Shown here one piece after another: positions 49,085-57,358 of a DNA stretch of 64,000 bases. Where the stretch lies: assembly GCF_033723955.1 (NCBI RefSeq), contig NZ_CP137555.1, positions 3,464,001-3,528,000 on the forward strand. Direction: 5' to 3'. Origin of the DNA: Microbulbifer pacificus. GTDB lineage: Bacteria > Pseudomonadota > Gammaproteobacteria > Pseudomonadales > Cellvibrionaceae. How positions within the stretch are numbered: position 1 is the stretch's first letter; each line of letters starts with the position of its first letter. A model generated the notes under the pieces. The model had not been told where the DNA came from and did not search any database. It was given only the letters and a program-made list of their open reading frames with translations. The translations under genes and the position numbers were made by a program.

Positions 49085-49098
49085 TGGTCATATGACCA
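49085..49098. promoter_or_regulatory. 14-bp palindrome TGGTCATATGACCA
   Basis: The perfect palindrome lies 52 bp upstream of the candidate chitobiase promoter. The TGGTC...GACCA half-sites recall GntR/HutC-family operators such as DasR sites, but the spacing is two bases longer. It is a candidate second operator for aminosugar control. Confidence 0.45.
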
Positions 49099-49149
49099 TT
49101 GGCGGATATTTGGTCTTGTTGTGGTTTTACTTTCCGGCCCCGTGAATTT

Positions 49150-49178
49150 GTTGACAGCGTTGTCTTTTTCGCTATGGT
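49150..49178 (+). promoter_or_regulatory. Candidate chitobiase promoter with NagR-like operator
   Basis: TTGACA (49151-49156) and TATGGT (49173-49178) with a 16-bp spacer form a candidate sigma-70 promoter about 80 bp before the start codon. TGACAGCGTTGTC (49152-49164) over the -35 matches the core of the NagR (LacI-family) operator consensus TGACARCGYTGTCA, known from Shewanella-type N-acetylglucosamine regulons, at 13 of 14 positions. Binding there would block the promoter. Confidence 0.55.
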
Positions 49179-49259
49179 GGACGCTTGACCGGTGTCTGTT
49201 CACTGCGTCTGCGCCTTAACAAAATCAATAGAGCACCACCCATCATAAAGAGAAGACCC

Positions 49260-52007
49260 ATGAATCGGCTTCCCCTCTTTGCCAGTCTGGCCCTGTCGGC
49301 CTTTATCGCCTCCTGTTCCGACCCCGAGTCCGCGACCGCACCGGGTGTGGCAGAACATTCTGCCGCGGCCGCTATCTCTGCGCCCGAGCGCATTGCCGCC
49401 AATTTCTCGGTGACCCAGGAGGTGCTGACCAATTTCCAGGGCGTGGACAAATCGGTGCGCGGGCTGTGCAAGCAAGCCGGGGGCAGTGGCGCCACCTGTT
49501 CCACATACCGCATCAGCCTGATCAACAACGGCCCGGCGATCGCCGCCAATGAGCGGGACTGGGTGCTTTATTTCCACAGCGTGCGCCGCTCACTGGCGCT
49601 GACCAATAGCGATGCCTTTACCCTGGAGCGGGTCAATGGTGACCTGCACCGCCTGATCCCCACCGAGCAGTTTGCCGGTATCGCCAGTGGCGAGACCCTG
49701 GCCCTGGATATGCTCGCGGAGAGCTGGATGCAGTTTGCGTCCGACTTCCAGCCGCGCCTGTTCGTGGTGGATGCGGAAGGCGAGGCGCGGGTGATCGAGT
49801 CTACGGATACCGACGACCTGAGCGACATCGCGCTGCCGATCAACAAGAACGACCCGAACAACTGGAAACGGGCGGCAGACGACGCCAATGTGCTGGCTAC
49901 CGCGGCCACCCGCTTTACCCGCTTTACTGCGGACGACGCCATCGCAAGCGCGGAGGACCAGAGCTGGCGCGGCCGAATCATTCCGCAGCCGCTCTCCACC
50001 GAGATACTTGCCGGTGCCCCCGTGGCGCTGGGCGCGGGCGTGGCGCTAGAAGCGACTGGTCTTGCCGAAGGCAGTGTGAGTGCGCTGGAGCAGCGCCTGT
50101 CGCAACTGGGCCTGGCCGCAAAAGGGGATGATGCCTATCCGGTGCAGATCGCCGTGGACAAATCGACGTTTGCGGATAAATCTGCAGGCGCCTATCGCCT
50201 GGTGGTGAGCGCCGATGGCGCCCAGGTAACCGGTGCCGACGCGGCCGGTGCCTTCTACGGCGTGCAGTCCCTGATCGCGCTGGTTGATCTCAACAGCAAC
50301 AGCCTGCCGCAGGTGAAGGTGGAGGACGCACCGCGCTTCCCGCACCGCGGCATGTTCCTGGATGTCGGGCGCAATTTTCACAGCAAGGAAGTGGTGCTGA
50401 AGTTGCTGGGGCAGATGGCGGCGTACAAACTCAACCGCTTCCATTTCCATCTGTCTGACGATGAGGGCTGGCGCCTGGAAATCCCCGGCCTGCCGGAACT
50501 CACCGAGGTCGGCAGCCAGCGCTGCTTCGATCTGGCAGAGAACAAATGTCTGTTGCCGCAGCTGGGGTCCGGCCCCAATGCCGACAACTTCGGTTCCGGC
50601 TACTTCAGCGTCGACGACTATGTGGAAATCCTGCGCTACGCCGCCGACCGCCATATCGAAGTGGTGCCGGAATTTGATATGCCCGCCCACGCCCGCTCTG
50701 CCGTGGTGGCGATGGAAGCGCGTTACCGCAAGCTGAAAGATACCGACCTCGCCGCGGCGGAGGCCTACCGACTGATCGACCCCGAGGACGATACCCGGTA
50801 CCTGTCGGTGCAGTTCTACGACGACAGCTATATCAACCCCTGCGTGGATTCCACCTACAACTTTGTCGGCAAGCTGATCCGCGAGGTGAAGGCCATGCAC
50901 GACACCGCCGGCGTGCCGCTGCAAAGCTGGCATTTCGGTGGCGACGAGGCGATCAACATCCTCGCCTCCGACGCGTTTGAAGTGGGTCCGGGTAATGACC
51001 CTGAGAAAGGCGATACCAGCGCCGACAAGCGCAGCAAGCCCTGGAGCAACTCGCCCCAGTGCCAGAAACTGATTGCCGGCGGCGAAGTGAAAGCCCTTGA
51101 CGAGCTGGGCGAACTCTATGCCAAGCGCGTGAGCAAACTGGTGGCTGAGGCGGGAATTCCCACCATGGCCGCGTGGAACGACGGCGTGAAAAAAATCGGC
51201 AACGCCAGCGAGGAACTGGCGACCGAACACAACTTTGTGAATTCCTGGGCGCCGCTGTTCTGGGGCGGCGGCGATGAGAGCGCGCACTTTGCCGAAACCG
51301 GTTTTGACCTGGTGCAGTCTCACTCCGACTACCTCTACTTTGATATGCCCCAGGAAGTGGACCCGGCGGAGCGCGGTTATTACTGGGCCTCCCGCTATAC
51401 CGATGTGCGCAAGACCTTTAGTTACGCGCCGCTGAACACTGCGCAACAGGCGGAAATCTACCCCAACCGCGACGGCCACGGCTGGAGCGCCACCTCGCCG
51501 GCCCCGGAATTTGCCGACAGTGTGCGCGGCATCCAGGGGCAGCTGTGGAGCGAAGTTGTGCGCACCGATGAAGCGGTGGAGTACCAGGTATTCCCGCGCC
51601 TGCTGGCACTGGCGGAGCGGGCCTGGCACCAGGCGAGCTGGGAGCTGCCGCTGCAACAGGGGCAGAAGTTCTCCGCGGAAACGACCTTTGTGGACAAGCA
51701 GGCGCTCGCGCGCGACTGGGCCGGTTTCTCTGCGGCACTCGGCAACAAAGAGCTGCTGAAGCTGGATCGCGCAGGCATTGGCTATCGCGTACCGGTGCCC
51801 GGTGCGCTGGTAGCCGGCGATCGCGTGAAAACCGCACTGCCGTATCCGGGCCTGGCACTGGAATACTTTGATGGCGAGCAGTGGCAGCCCCTCAGCGAGG
51901 GCATAGCCCCGCAGGCGATCCAGTCCCTGCGCGCAAAGAGCGCCGACGGCCAGCGCGCCAGCCGCGAAGTGATGCTGGAACCTTCGGCCAGCCTGAGTGC
52001 AAATTAA
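49260..52007 (+). CDS. Lipoprotein beta-N-acetylhexosaminidase (GH20 chitobiase)
   Basis: The 915-residue precursor has a lipobox IASC (Cys19), an N-terminal carbohydrate-binding domain with NFQGVDKSVRGLCKQ, a GH20b domain and the GH20 catalytic barrel from about residue 360 (FPHRGMFLDVGRNFHSKE). Catalytic Asp562-Glu563 lie in WHFGGDEA. A C-terminal Ig-like domain ends the protein. It releases GlcNAc from chito-oligosaccharides at the cell surface or in the periplasm. The ATG at 49260 begins the signal peptide. A NagR-like operator lies upstream, consistent with induction by chitin breakdown products. Confidence 0.94.
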   Translation: MNRLPLFASLALSAFIASCSDPESATAPGVAEHSAAAAISAPERIAANFSVTQEVLTNFQGVDKSVRGLCKQAGGSGATCSTYRISLINNGPAIAANERDWVLYFHSVRRSLALTNSDAFTLERVNGDLHRLIPTEQFAGIASGETLALDMLAESWMQFASDFQPRLFVVDAEGEARVIESTDTDDLSDIALPINKNDPNNWKRAADDANVLATAATRFTRFTADDAIASAEDQSWRGRIIPQPLSTEILAGAPVALGAGVALEATGLAEGSVSALEQRLSQLGLAAKGDDAYPVQIAVDKSTFADKSAGAYRLVVSADGAQVTGADAAGAFYGVQSLIALVDLNSNSLPQVKVEDAPRFPHRGMFLDVGRNFHSKEVVLKLLGQMAAYKLNRFHFHLSDDEGWRLEIPGLPELTEVGSQRCFDLAENKCLLPQLGSGPNADNFGSGYFSVDDYVEILRYAADRHIEVVPEFDMPAHARSAVVAMEARYRKLKDTDLAAAEAYRLIDPEDDTRYLSVQFYDDSYINPCVDSTYNFVGKLIREVKAMHDTAGVPLQSWHFGGDEAINILASDAFEVGPGNDPEKGDTSADKRSKPWSNSPQCQKLIAGGEVKALDELGELYAKRVSKLVAEAGIPTMAAWNDGVKKIGNASEELATEHNFVNSWAPLFWGGGDESAHFAETGFDLVQSHSDYLYFDMPQEVDPAERGYYWASRYTDVRKTFSYAPLNTAQQAEIYPNRDGHGWSATSPAPEFADSVRGIQGQLWSEVVRTDEAVEYQVFPRLLALAERAWHQASWELPLQQGQKFSAETTFVDKQALARDWAGFSAALGNKELLKLDRAGIGYRVPVPGALVAGDRVKTALPYPGLALEYFDGEQWQPLSEGIAPQAIQSLRAKSADGQRASREVMLEPSASLSAN

Positions 52008-52040
52008 GTCACTCTCTCGACCTGCCGCCTTGGCTAGAAT

Positions 52041-52074
52041 GTTCTGATCATCCACTACCAGCGATGATCAGAAC
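52041..52074. promoter_or_regulatory. 12-bp inverted repeat before the GMC oxidoreductase gene
   Basis: GTTCTGATCATC (52041-52052) and GATGATCAGAAC (52063-52074) are perfect inverse copies with a 10-nt spacer. The repeat ends 8 nt before the GGAGG ribosome-binding site (52083-52087). It could be an operator, a 5' leader hairpin, or the end of the chitobiase transcript; there is no T run. Confidence 0.6.
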
Positions 52075-52092
52075 AATGGACTGGAGGCGGGT

Positions 52093-53721
52093 ATGGGTAA
52101 AAGTCGGGTCTACGACTATGTGATTGTGGGGGCGGGCTCCGCGGGTTGTGTGCTGGCCAACCGCCTGAGCGAAGACGAACAGAATCGTGTGTGCCTGCTG
52201 GAAGCCGGTCCCTCCGATCACAACCTGTTGATCCAGATGCCCGCAGGTATCGGCTACCTGCTGCCGGGCAAGCGCTTCAACAGGCACTTCTATACCGAAC
52301 CCCAACCCAACCTCGACAATCGCCGCCTGTTCTGGCCGCGGGGTAGGGTGCTGGGTGGCAGCAGTGCCATCAACGCCATGATCTATACCCGCGGCAACCC
52401 CGGGGATTACGACGCCTGGGAACGGGCCGGCAATCCCGGTTGGGGCTGGTCCGGCATGCTGCCGTACTTCCTGCTGGCGGAAGGCAACCAGCGTGGCAGC
52501 GACGCCTATCACAGTGGTTACGGTCCGCTCACCGTTTCGGACCTCAAATGGAAATCGGCCGCCGGGCGCGCTTTCGTGCAGGCCGGGCTGGAGGCCGGTT
52601 ACCGCTCCAACCACGATTTCAACGGCTACCAGCAGAACGGCGTGGGTTTCTATCAGGTCACGCAGAAATTGGGCCGGCGCTGCTCTGCCGCCACTGCCTA
52701 TCTTTACCCGGTAAAGAATCGTCCCAACCTCAGTATATTTACCAGCGCAGAGGTGGCGGGGCTCGATTTCAAGGGCAGCCGGGTGAGTGCAGTGACCCTG
52801 CAAAATGGCCACCGCATTATTGCCAACAAGGAAATCATCCTCTGTGCCGGCGCTATCCAGTCGCCACAGCTACTGATGCTCTCCGGTATCGGCCCCGAGG
52901 CAGAACTGAAAAAAATGGGCATCTTGCCCCAGTGCCACCTGCCTGGCGTCGGCCAGAACTTGCAGGACCATCTGGATATTTCCCAGGTGGTGGAGACCGA
53001 TCGCGCGGTGGGCTTCAACGATGCCTTTTTTCCCAAACTCGCCACCGCCATGCGCCTGCCGGAATACCTGCTGCTCAATCGCGGCATGCTCACCAACAAC
53101 GTGGCGGAAGCCGGCGGCTTTGCCAGTTCCAGCCTCGCGGTCGAGAACCCGGATATCCAGTTTCACTTAAGCGCCGCGCCGCTGTTCAAACACGGCCTGG
53201 AAAAAAAAGCCGGCAACGGTTACACCCTGCACGCCTGCGCACTGAGGCCGAAAAGCCGCGGCCATATTGCGCTTGCCTCCCGCGATCCCAAGGCACCGCC
53301 ACTGATCCAGCCCAACTATCTCGACGATCCACACGACCTCCAGGTATTGATCGAGGGGTTTGAGATGGCCCGCGACATCATTGGCCAGTCCGCGCTGAAA
53401 ACACTGCAGAAACGCTGGTGGGCGCCGGCAGAAATGCTGACCGACCGAGACGCGATTGCGAATTTCATTCGCCAGAATGCCGAGACCATCTACCACCCCG
53501 TGGGTACCTGCAAAATGGGGGACGATGATTTTGCGGTGGTGGATAGCCAGCTGCGAGTGCGGGGCGTGGATGGACTGCGGGTAGTGGATGCCTCCATAAT
53601 GCCCACCCTCATCAGCGGCAACACCAATGCACCGGTGATTGCCATCGCCGAAAAAGCGGCGGAAATGATCCTGAACAAACCCGCCGTGCAGAAAACACAG
53701 GAAATCAGCGAAAGCGCATGA
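52093..53721 (+). CDS. GMC-family FAD oxidoreductase (choline/alcohol dehydrogenase-like)
   Basis: The 542-residue flavoprotein has the N-terminal dinucleotide motif VGAGSAGCVLANRL, the GMC signature GRVLGGSSAINAMIYTRG and EIILCAGAIQSPQLLMLSGIG-type second signature. The C-terminal catalytic region is HPVGTCKMG and SGNTNAPVIAIAEKA. It oxidises an alcohol, possibly choline, a polyol or an aliphatic alcohol; the substrate is not predictable. It has a strong ribosome-binding site. Its stop overlaps the rlmA start (ATGA), which is unusual for a metabolic enzyme and an rRNA methyltransferase. Confidence 0.9.
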   Translation: MGKSRVYDYVIVGAGSAGCVLANRLSEDEQNRVCLLEAGPSDHNLLIQMPAGIGYLLPGKRFNRHFYTEPQPNLDNRRLFWPRGRVLGGSSAINAMIYTRGNPGDYDAWERAGNPGWGWSGMLPYFLLAEGNQRGSDAYHSGYGPLTVSDLKWKSAAGRAFVQAGLEAGYRSNHDFNGYQQNGVGFYQVTQKLGRRCSAATAYLYPVKNRPNLSIFTSAEVAGLDFKGSRVSAVTLQNGHRIIANKEIILCAGAIQSPQLLMLSGIGPEAELKKMGILPQCHLPGVGQNLQDHLDISQVVETDRAVGFNDAFFPKLATAMRLPEYLLLNRGMLTNNVAEAGGFASSSLAVENPDIQFHLSAAPLFKHGLEKKAGNGYTLHACALRPKSRGHIALASRDPKAPPLIQPNYLDDPHDLQVLIEGFEMARDIIGQSALKTLQKRWWAPAEMLTDRDAIANFIRQNAETIYHPVGTCKMGDDDFAVVDSQLRVRGVDGLRVVDASIMPTLISGNTNAPVIAIAEKAAEMILNKPAVQKTQEISESA

Positions 53722-54542
53722 TCTGGCAGTGCCCTCATTGCAATCACCCCTTGACGCTCGAAAGCCAAAGCTGGCGTTGCAGTAACGGCCACAGTTTCGA
53801 CCGCGCGAAAGAGGGCTACGTAAACCTGCTGCCGGTGCAGCAGAAACACAGCCGCGAGCCGGGAGATTCCGCGGAAATGCTCGGCGCGCGTCGGCACTTC
53901 CTCGAGGCCGGATATTACGGCCCGCTGGCTCAGGCCATCTGCGCGCAACTCCTACTAAACGCGCAGGGCGAGAATCCGGTACTGCTGGATCTCGGTTGTG
54001 GTGAAGGCTATTACGCACGCAAGCTGGCGGAACGCGGCTGGTCCCCGTCGAATATCTACGGTGTAGATATCGCCAAGGCCGGTGTGCGGCTGGCGGCAAA
54101 AAAACAGTCCCAGGCAAACTTTGCCGTGGCCAGCAGCTTCCATCTGCCGGTGGCAGATGACAGTGTCGATGCGCTGCTGCGGGTATTTGCGCCGGGGCCG
54201 GCGGAAGAACTGGTGCGGGTACTGAAGCCCGGCGCCAGTCTGCTGGATGTTGCGCCGGGCCCCGAGCACCTGTGGAGCCTGAAAACCCGTCTGTACGACA
54301 CCCCGCAGCAGCACACGGCACCCGCGCCGGTGCCGGGGCTTGAACTCGCCAGTGAGTTGCGCTTGGTCTTCCCGCTGAATATTGAAACCAATGAAGCGGT
54401 CAGGAATTTCCTGGCGATGACCCCCTTCGCCTGGAAGGGACGCAGTGAGGCGCGTGAGTTGCTGGAGCAGCAGAATTACCTGCACCTGGAGGCGGACTTT
54501 CTGTTGCGGCGCTTCGTCAAACCGGCGAGCGCAAGCGAATAA
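53718..54542 (+). CDS. rlmA: 23S rRNA (guanine-N1)-methyltransferase RlmA-like
   Basis: RlmA methylates G745 of 23S rRNA. The 274-residue protein has an N-terminal zinc site (Cys5, Cys8, Cys21, His25) and the family segment FDRAKEGYVNLLPVQ. The SAM motif is LLDLGCGEGYYA. The stretch RVFAPGPAEELVRVLKPG is typical of this family. It overlaps the GMC gene by 4 nt and is translationally coupled to it. A related residue such as G748 is possible, but gammaproteobacterial members act on G745. Confidence 0.9.
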   Translation: MIWQCPHCNHPLTLESQSWRCSNGHSFDRAKEGYVNLLPVQQKHSREPGDSAEMLGARRHFLEAGYYGPLAQAICAQLLLNAQGENPVLLDLGCGEGYYARKLAERGWSPSNIYGVDIAKAGVRLAAKKQSQANFAVASSFHLPVADDSVDALLRVFAPGPAEELVRVLKPGASLLDVAPGPEHLWSLKTRLYDTPQQHTAPAPVPGLELASELRLVFPLNIETNEAVRNFLAMTPFAWKGRSEARELLEQQNYLHLEADFLLRRFVKPASASE

Positions 54543-54606
54543 ACATCCATAACATTGCGTACTGAGTCGCGTAACAACAATCGCGTAACAACTAAGGGCC
54601 GTAAAC

Positions 54607-55062
54607 TTGGCGACACCGCGGGATTACATGTTCATGCAGCAGGCGTTGGGGCTTGCGGCCAGAGCTGCCGAACTGGGAGAGGTACCGGTCGGTGCGCTGG
54701 TGGTATTGGACGGGGAAGTCATTGGTGAGGGCTTCAATCAGCCGATTACCGCATCGGACCCCAGTGCCCATGCCGAAGTGGTTGCACTGCGTGCCGCCGC
54801 CACGCACATGAACAACTACCGCCTGCCCGGCGCCACCCTGTACGTCACCATTGAGCCCTGCACCATGTGCTTCGGCACCCTGGTACACGCGCGTATTGCG
54901 CGCCTGGTCTACGGCGCCGCGGAACCTCGCGCCGGTGTGGTGGTGAGCCAGTTACAGTTGGCGGAACAGACGTTTTTCAATCACAAAATCCAGGTGGAAG
55001 GCGGGGTCATGCAGGACGAGGCCGGCACACTGGTAAGGGATTTTTTCCAGAAGCGACGTTAA
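54607..55062 (+). CDS. tadA: tRNA-specific adenosine deaminase
   Basis: TadA converts A34 to inosine in tRNA-Arg. The 151-residue protein has the zinc/catalytic motifs HAE (His55, Glu57) and PCTMC (Cys85, Cys88). The start is TTG at 54607 with AAGGG 8 nt upstream; ATG at 54628 would remove seven residues, so the start is not certain. It lies 64 bp after rlmA and 16 bp before the ion-channel gene. Confidence 0.94.
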   Translation: MATPRDYMFMQQALGLAARAAELGEVPVGALVVLDGEVIGEGFNQPITASDPSAHAEVVALRAAATHMNNYRLPGATLYVTIEPCTMCFGTLVHARIARLVYGAAEPRAGVVVSQLQLAEQTFFNHKIQVEGGVMQDEAGTLVRDFFQKRR

Positions 55063-55078
55063 CCAGAACTTCACTGAT

Positions 55079-55516
55079 ATGTTGATGACATTCCTGATCA
55101 ACAGCCTACTGGTCGCCTGCGCTGTCGTGATTCACCACGAGGTGCTGAACGGCCTGTTCAAGCTGGGGCACAAGCTGCAGTTGCGGCGCAACCTCGGGGT
55201 TTTGATGGGGGTATTCGGAGCGCTGATCGGACACGTCGCCGAGATCTGGATGTTCGCGTTTGGCTATTACTTTATGTACAGCTCGCCGTTCTTCGGCACC
55301 CTGACGGGTAATTTCAACGGTACCCTGATCGACTGTGCGTACTTTTCCTTCACCACCTACACCTCCCTCGGTTTTGGCGATGTCGAGCCCCACGGCGAGC
55401 TGCGTTTTACCGCCGGCCTTGAGGCCCTTACCGGTTTGGTGTTGATCACCTGGACCGCGTCCTTCCTGTTCCTGAAGATGCAGAAATACTGGCAGCGATA
55501 CGAACAGGAAAGTTGA
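55079..55516 (+). CDS. Small two-helix ion channel (Ion_trans_2)
   Basis: The 145-residue membrane protein has hydrophobic segments at about 4-24, 41-66 and 112-133. A pore-loop segment TTYTSLGFGDVEP (about 92-104) has the TSLGFGD variant of a K+ channel filter. Subunits of this kind form tetramers. Ion choice is uncertain because the filter departs from TVGYG. It follows tadA with a 16-bp gap and may share its transcript. Confidence 0.8.
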   Translation: MLMTFLINSLLVACAVVIHHEVLNGLFKLGHKLQLRRNLGVLMGVFGALIGHVAEIWMFAFGYYFMYSSPFFGTLTGNFNGTLIDCAYFSFTTYTSLGFGDVEPHGELRFTAGLEALTGLVLITWTASFLFLKMQKYWQRYEQES

Positions 55517-55581
55517 GGTGAGGGCAGTTGCCCTCACCCGGATTTACCGGCGCTCGAACCGCCGTCCAGACAGGCGCTGGC

Positions 55582-56157
55582 TCACACCGCAATGGCGGCC
55601 AGGGTCTGTTCCACCAGCGCGCGCAGCTGATTCCTTGCGCCATCGTCCACCAGGTTTCCCTCGGCATCGAAAATATTCATGGATTCCGGAACGGCCAGCA
55701 TGGTGGGGGCAATCCAGGTACCCAGTGGCTGCAGGATATCCCGCAGGTGATTGAGTCCGCGCATGCCGCCGAGGCCGCCCGGTGAGGTGGCGAACAGTGC
55801 GGCGCGACGGCCCTGGAAAACTTCGGCGCGGCCGTACTGGCCATCCGGTCGGGATACCCAGTCGATCAGGTTTTTCAACGCGGCGGTGACCGAACCGTTG
55901 TACTCGGGGCTCGCAATCAGCAGGCCGTCGGCGCTGGCAAACAGGTCCTTCAGGCGGCTGACCTGCTCGGGCAGGCCGGCGGCTTCGATGTCTTCGTCGA
56001 ACAGGGGCAGGGGGAAATCGCGCAGGTTCACTTCCACCACTTCGGCGCCGGCATCTCGCGCCATTTGCGCGGCGGCGGAAGCCAGCAGGCGGTTCCAGGA
56101 ATCCTGGCGCAGGCTACCGGCGAGCGCCAGCAGGCGGGGTTTGCGGTTGTTGTTCAT
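55582..56157 (-). CDS. NADPH-dependent FMN reductase
   Basis: The 191-residue flavodoxin-like protein has the FMN phosphate loop GSLRQDSWNRLLA (about 14-26) and the family motif SPEYNGSVTAALKNLIDW. It resembles ChrR/YieF-type quinone, azo or chromate reductases. The ATG at 56157 has AGAGGT 6 nt upstream; the frame is open to 56244. It is divergent from a LysR regulator across 225 bp that contain an inverted repeat, so control by that regulator is likely. Confidence 0.9.
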   Translation of the reverse strand: MNNNRKPRLLALAGSLRQDSWNRLLASAAAQMARDAGAEVVEVNLRDFPLPLFDEDIEAAGLPEQVSRLKDLFASADGLLIASPEYNGSVTAALKNLIDWVSRPDGQYGRAEVFQGRRAALFATSPGGLGGMRGLNHLRDILQPLGTWIAPTMLAVPESMNIFDAEGNLVDDGARNQLRALVEQTLAAIAV

Positions 56158-56289
56158 GATCGTACCTCTGGTGTTTTTGGCGGGCGGTGTTTGTGGCGGG
56201 CCGCCCCGTCTTTCGGGGGAGGGCCGGTATCGTTGATGGCGCATTCTGGCAAATGTGACCGCGAGCAGAAATGCTATACCTGCAATGTT

Positions 56290-56309
56290 TCTGTGCGTAT
56301 TTGCACAGA
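56290..56309. promoter_or_regulatory. Inverted repeat between FMN reductase and LysR genes
   Basis: TCTGTGC-GTATTT-GCACAGA is a 7-bp inverted repeat with a 6-bp spacer. It lies between the divergent starts at 56157 and 56383 and fits the size of a LysR-type binding site. It is the best operator candidate for the pair. Confidence 0.55.
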
Positions 56310-56382
56310 TGGTCTATGAACGTTAGAGTCTGATTGGTCAGCTTTTGCGTCCGCTTGTCAGTTCAAATAACGGGAGACTTGC

Positions 56383-57294
56383 ATGTCCGGCAGTTCGGTC
56401 AAGGACTGGAACAACCTGCACTATGCGTTGGCGGTCGCACGCGCTGGCACCCTGTCGGGTGCGGCACTGGAGCTGGAGGTTTCCCATTCCACCGTGCTGC
56501 GGCGTATCGATGCGCTGGAGAAGGCATTAAAAACCCGTCTGTTCATTCGTCATCCCCGTGGCTACGTGCCTACCGAGGCCGGGCAGATCCTGGTGCGTGC
56601 CGCGGAAAACATGCAGGATCAACTGGACCTGCTGGTGGGTAAGATGCAGGGGGTGGATGAAGCGCTGCACGGCACACTCATCATTACTACCGTCAACACC
56701 CTGATCCCGCAGCTGATGCCCATCATGCGTGAATTTCAGGTGCAGAACCCGCAGGTGCAACTACAGCTGGTGGCGGACCGGCGCCACCTGCGACTGGAAC
56801 ACGGCGAGGCGCATATCGGCATCCGCCCGGGTGCCAGGCCCAGCGAGCCGGACTACGTGGTGCAGCCGGGCATCACACTGCAGAACTCCCTGTACGCCTC
56901 CGATGCCTATATCCGCGAGTGCGGGCCGCTGACAAGTCGCGACGATCTGTCCGGCCACCGCTTTATCGCACCGGTGGAGGCGTACGATTTCATCCCCAGC
57001 CTGGACTGGATTGCCAAGCGGGTGCCGGAAGAGCAGGTCGTGTTCCGCTGCAATGAATTTTCCGGGTTCGAGGATGCCGCGCGCAGCGGCGTGGGAATCG
57101 CCGCCCTGCACAGCTGGTGCGCGGAAGCGCGTCCGGGACTGCGGCGTATGATCGAGCCGCCGGAGGAGTGGCGTACCAACTTGTGGTTGGTGACGCACCG
57201 GGATATGCACCGCACGCGCAAGGTGCAGCTGTTTCTGGAGTGGATCAAACAGGCGCTGGCGCGTCTGCCACCAGAGATCGGCGTGAAACCCTGA
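56383..57294 (+). CDS. LysR-family transcriptional regulator
   Basis: The 303-residue protein has an N-terminal winged helix (about 8-68; LAVARAGTLSGAALELEVSHSTVLRRIDALE) and a substrate-binding domain (about 95-295). The recognition helix with SHSTVLRRI is of the type seen in regulators of flavin reductases and dehydrogenases. The ribosome-binding site is GGGAGA. It is divergent from the FMN reductase gene and probably controls it and itself. The effector is unknown. Confidence 0.92.
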   Translation: MSGSSVKDWNNLHYALAVARAGTLSGAALELEVSHSTVLRRIDALEKALKTRLFIRHPRGYVPTEAGQILVRAAENMQDQLDLLVGKMQGVDEALHGTLIITTVNTLIPQLMPIMREFQVQNPQVQLQLVADRRHLRLEHGEAHIGIRPGARPSEPDYVVQPGITLQNSLYASDAYIRECGPLTSRDDLSGHRFIAPVEAYDFIPSLDWIAKRVPEEQVVFRCNEFSGFEDAARSGVGIAALHSWCAEARPGLRRMIEPPEEWRTNLWLVTHRDMHRTRKVQLFLEWIKQALARLPPEIGVKP

Positions 57295-57358
57295 ATCGAC
57301 TATGATCGTCGGCGATGAAGTTAAACTCTCTCAAGAATTTTCAACCGGAAGAATGTGC

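Larger units (their letters stand above)
48764..49259. other. 496-bp regulatory region before the chitobiase gene
   Basis: No gene is supported. The right-hand part holds a perfect 14-bp palindrome (49085-49098) and a promoter with an overlapping NagR-like operator (49150-49178), each listed separately. The left part should contain the promoter of the minus-strand exported protein gene. Confidence 0.6.

Noticed and set aside
49037..49219. Short hydrophobic open frame upstream of the chitobiase gene
   Set aside because: It spans the palindrome, the promoter and the NagR-like operator, lacks a good ribosome-binding site and shows no similarity.
50046..52055. 669-codon open frame on the minus strand
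   Set aside because: It is antisense to the GH20 chitobiase, which has an intact catalytic motif and signal peptide. The frame shows no domain.
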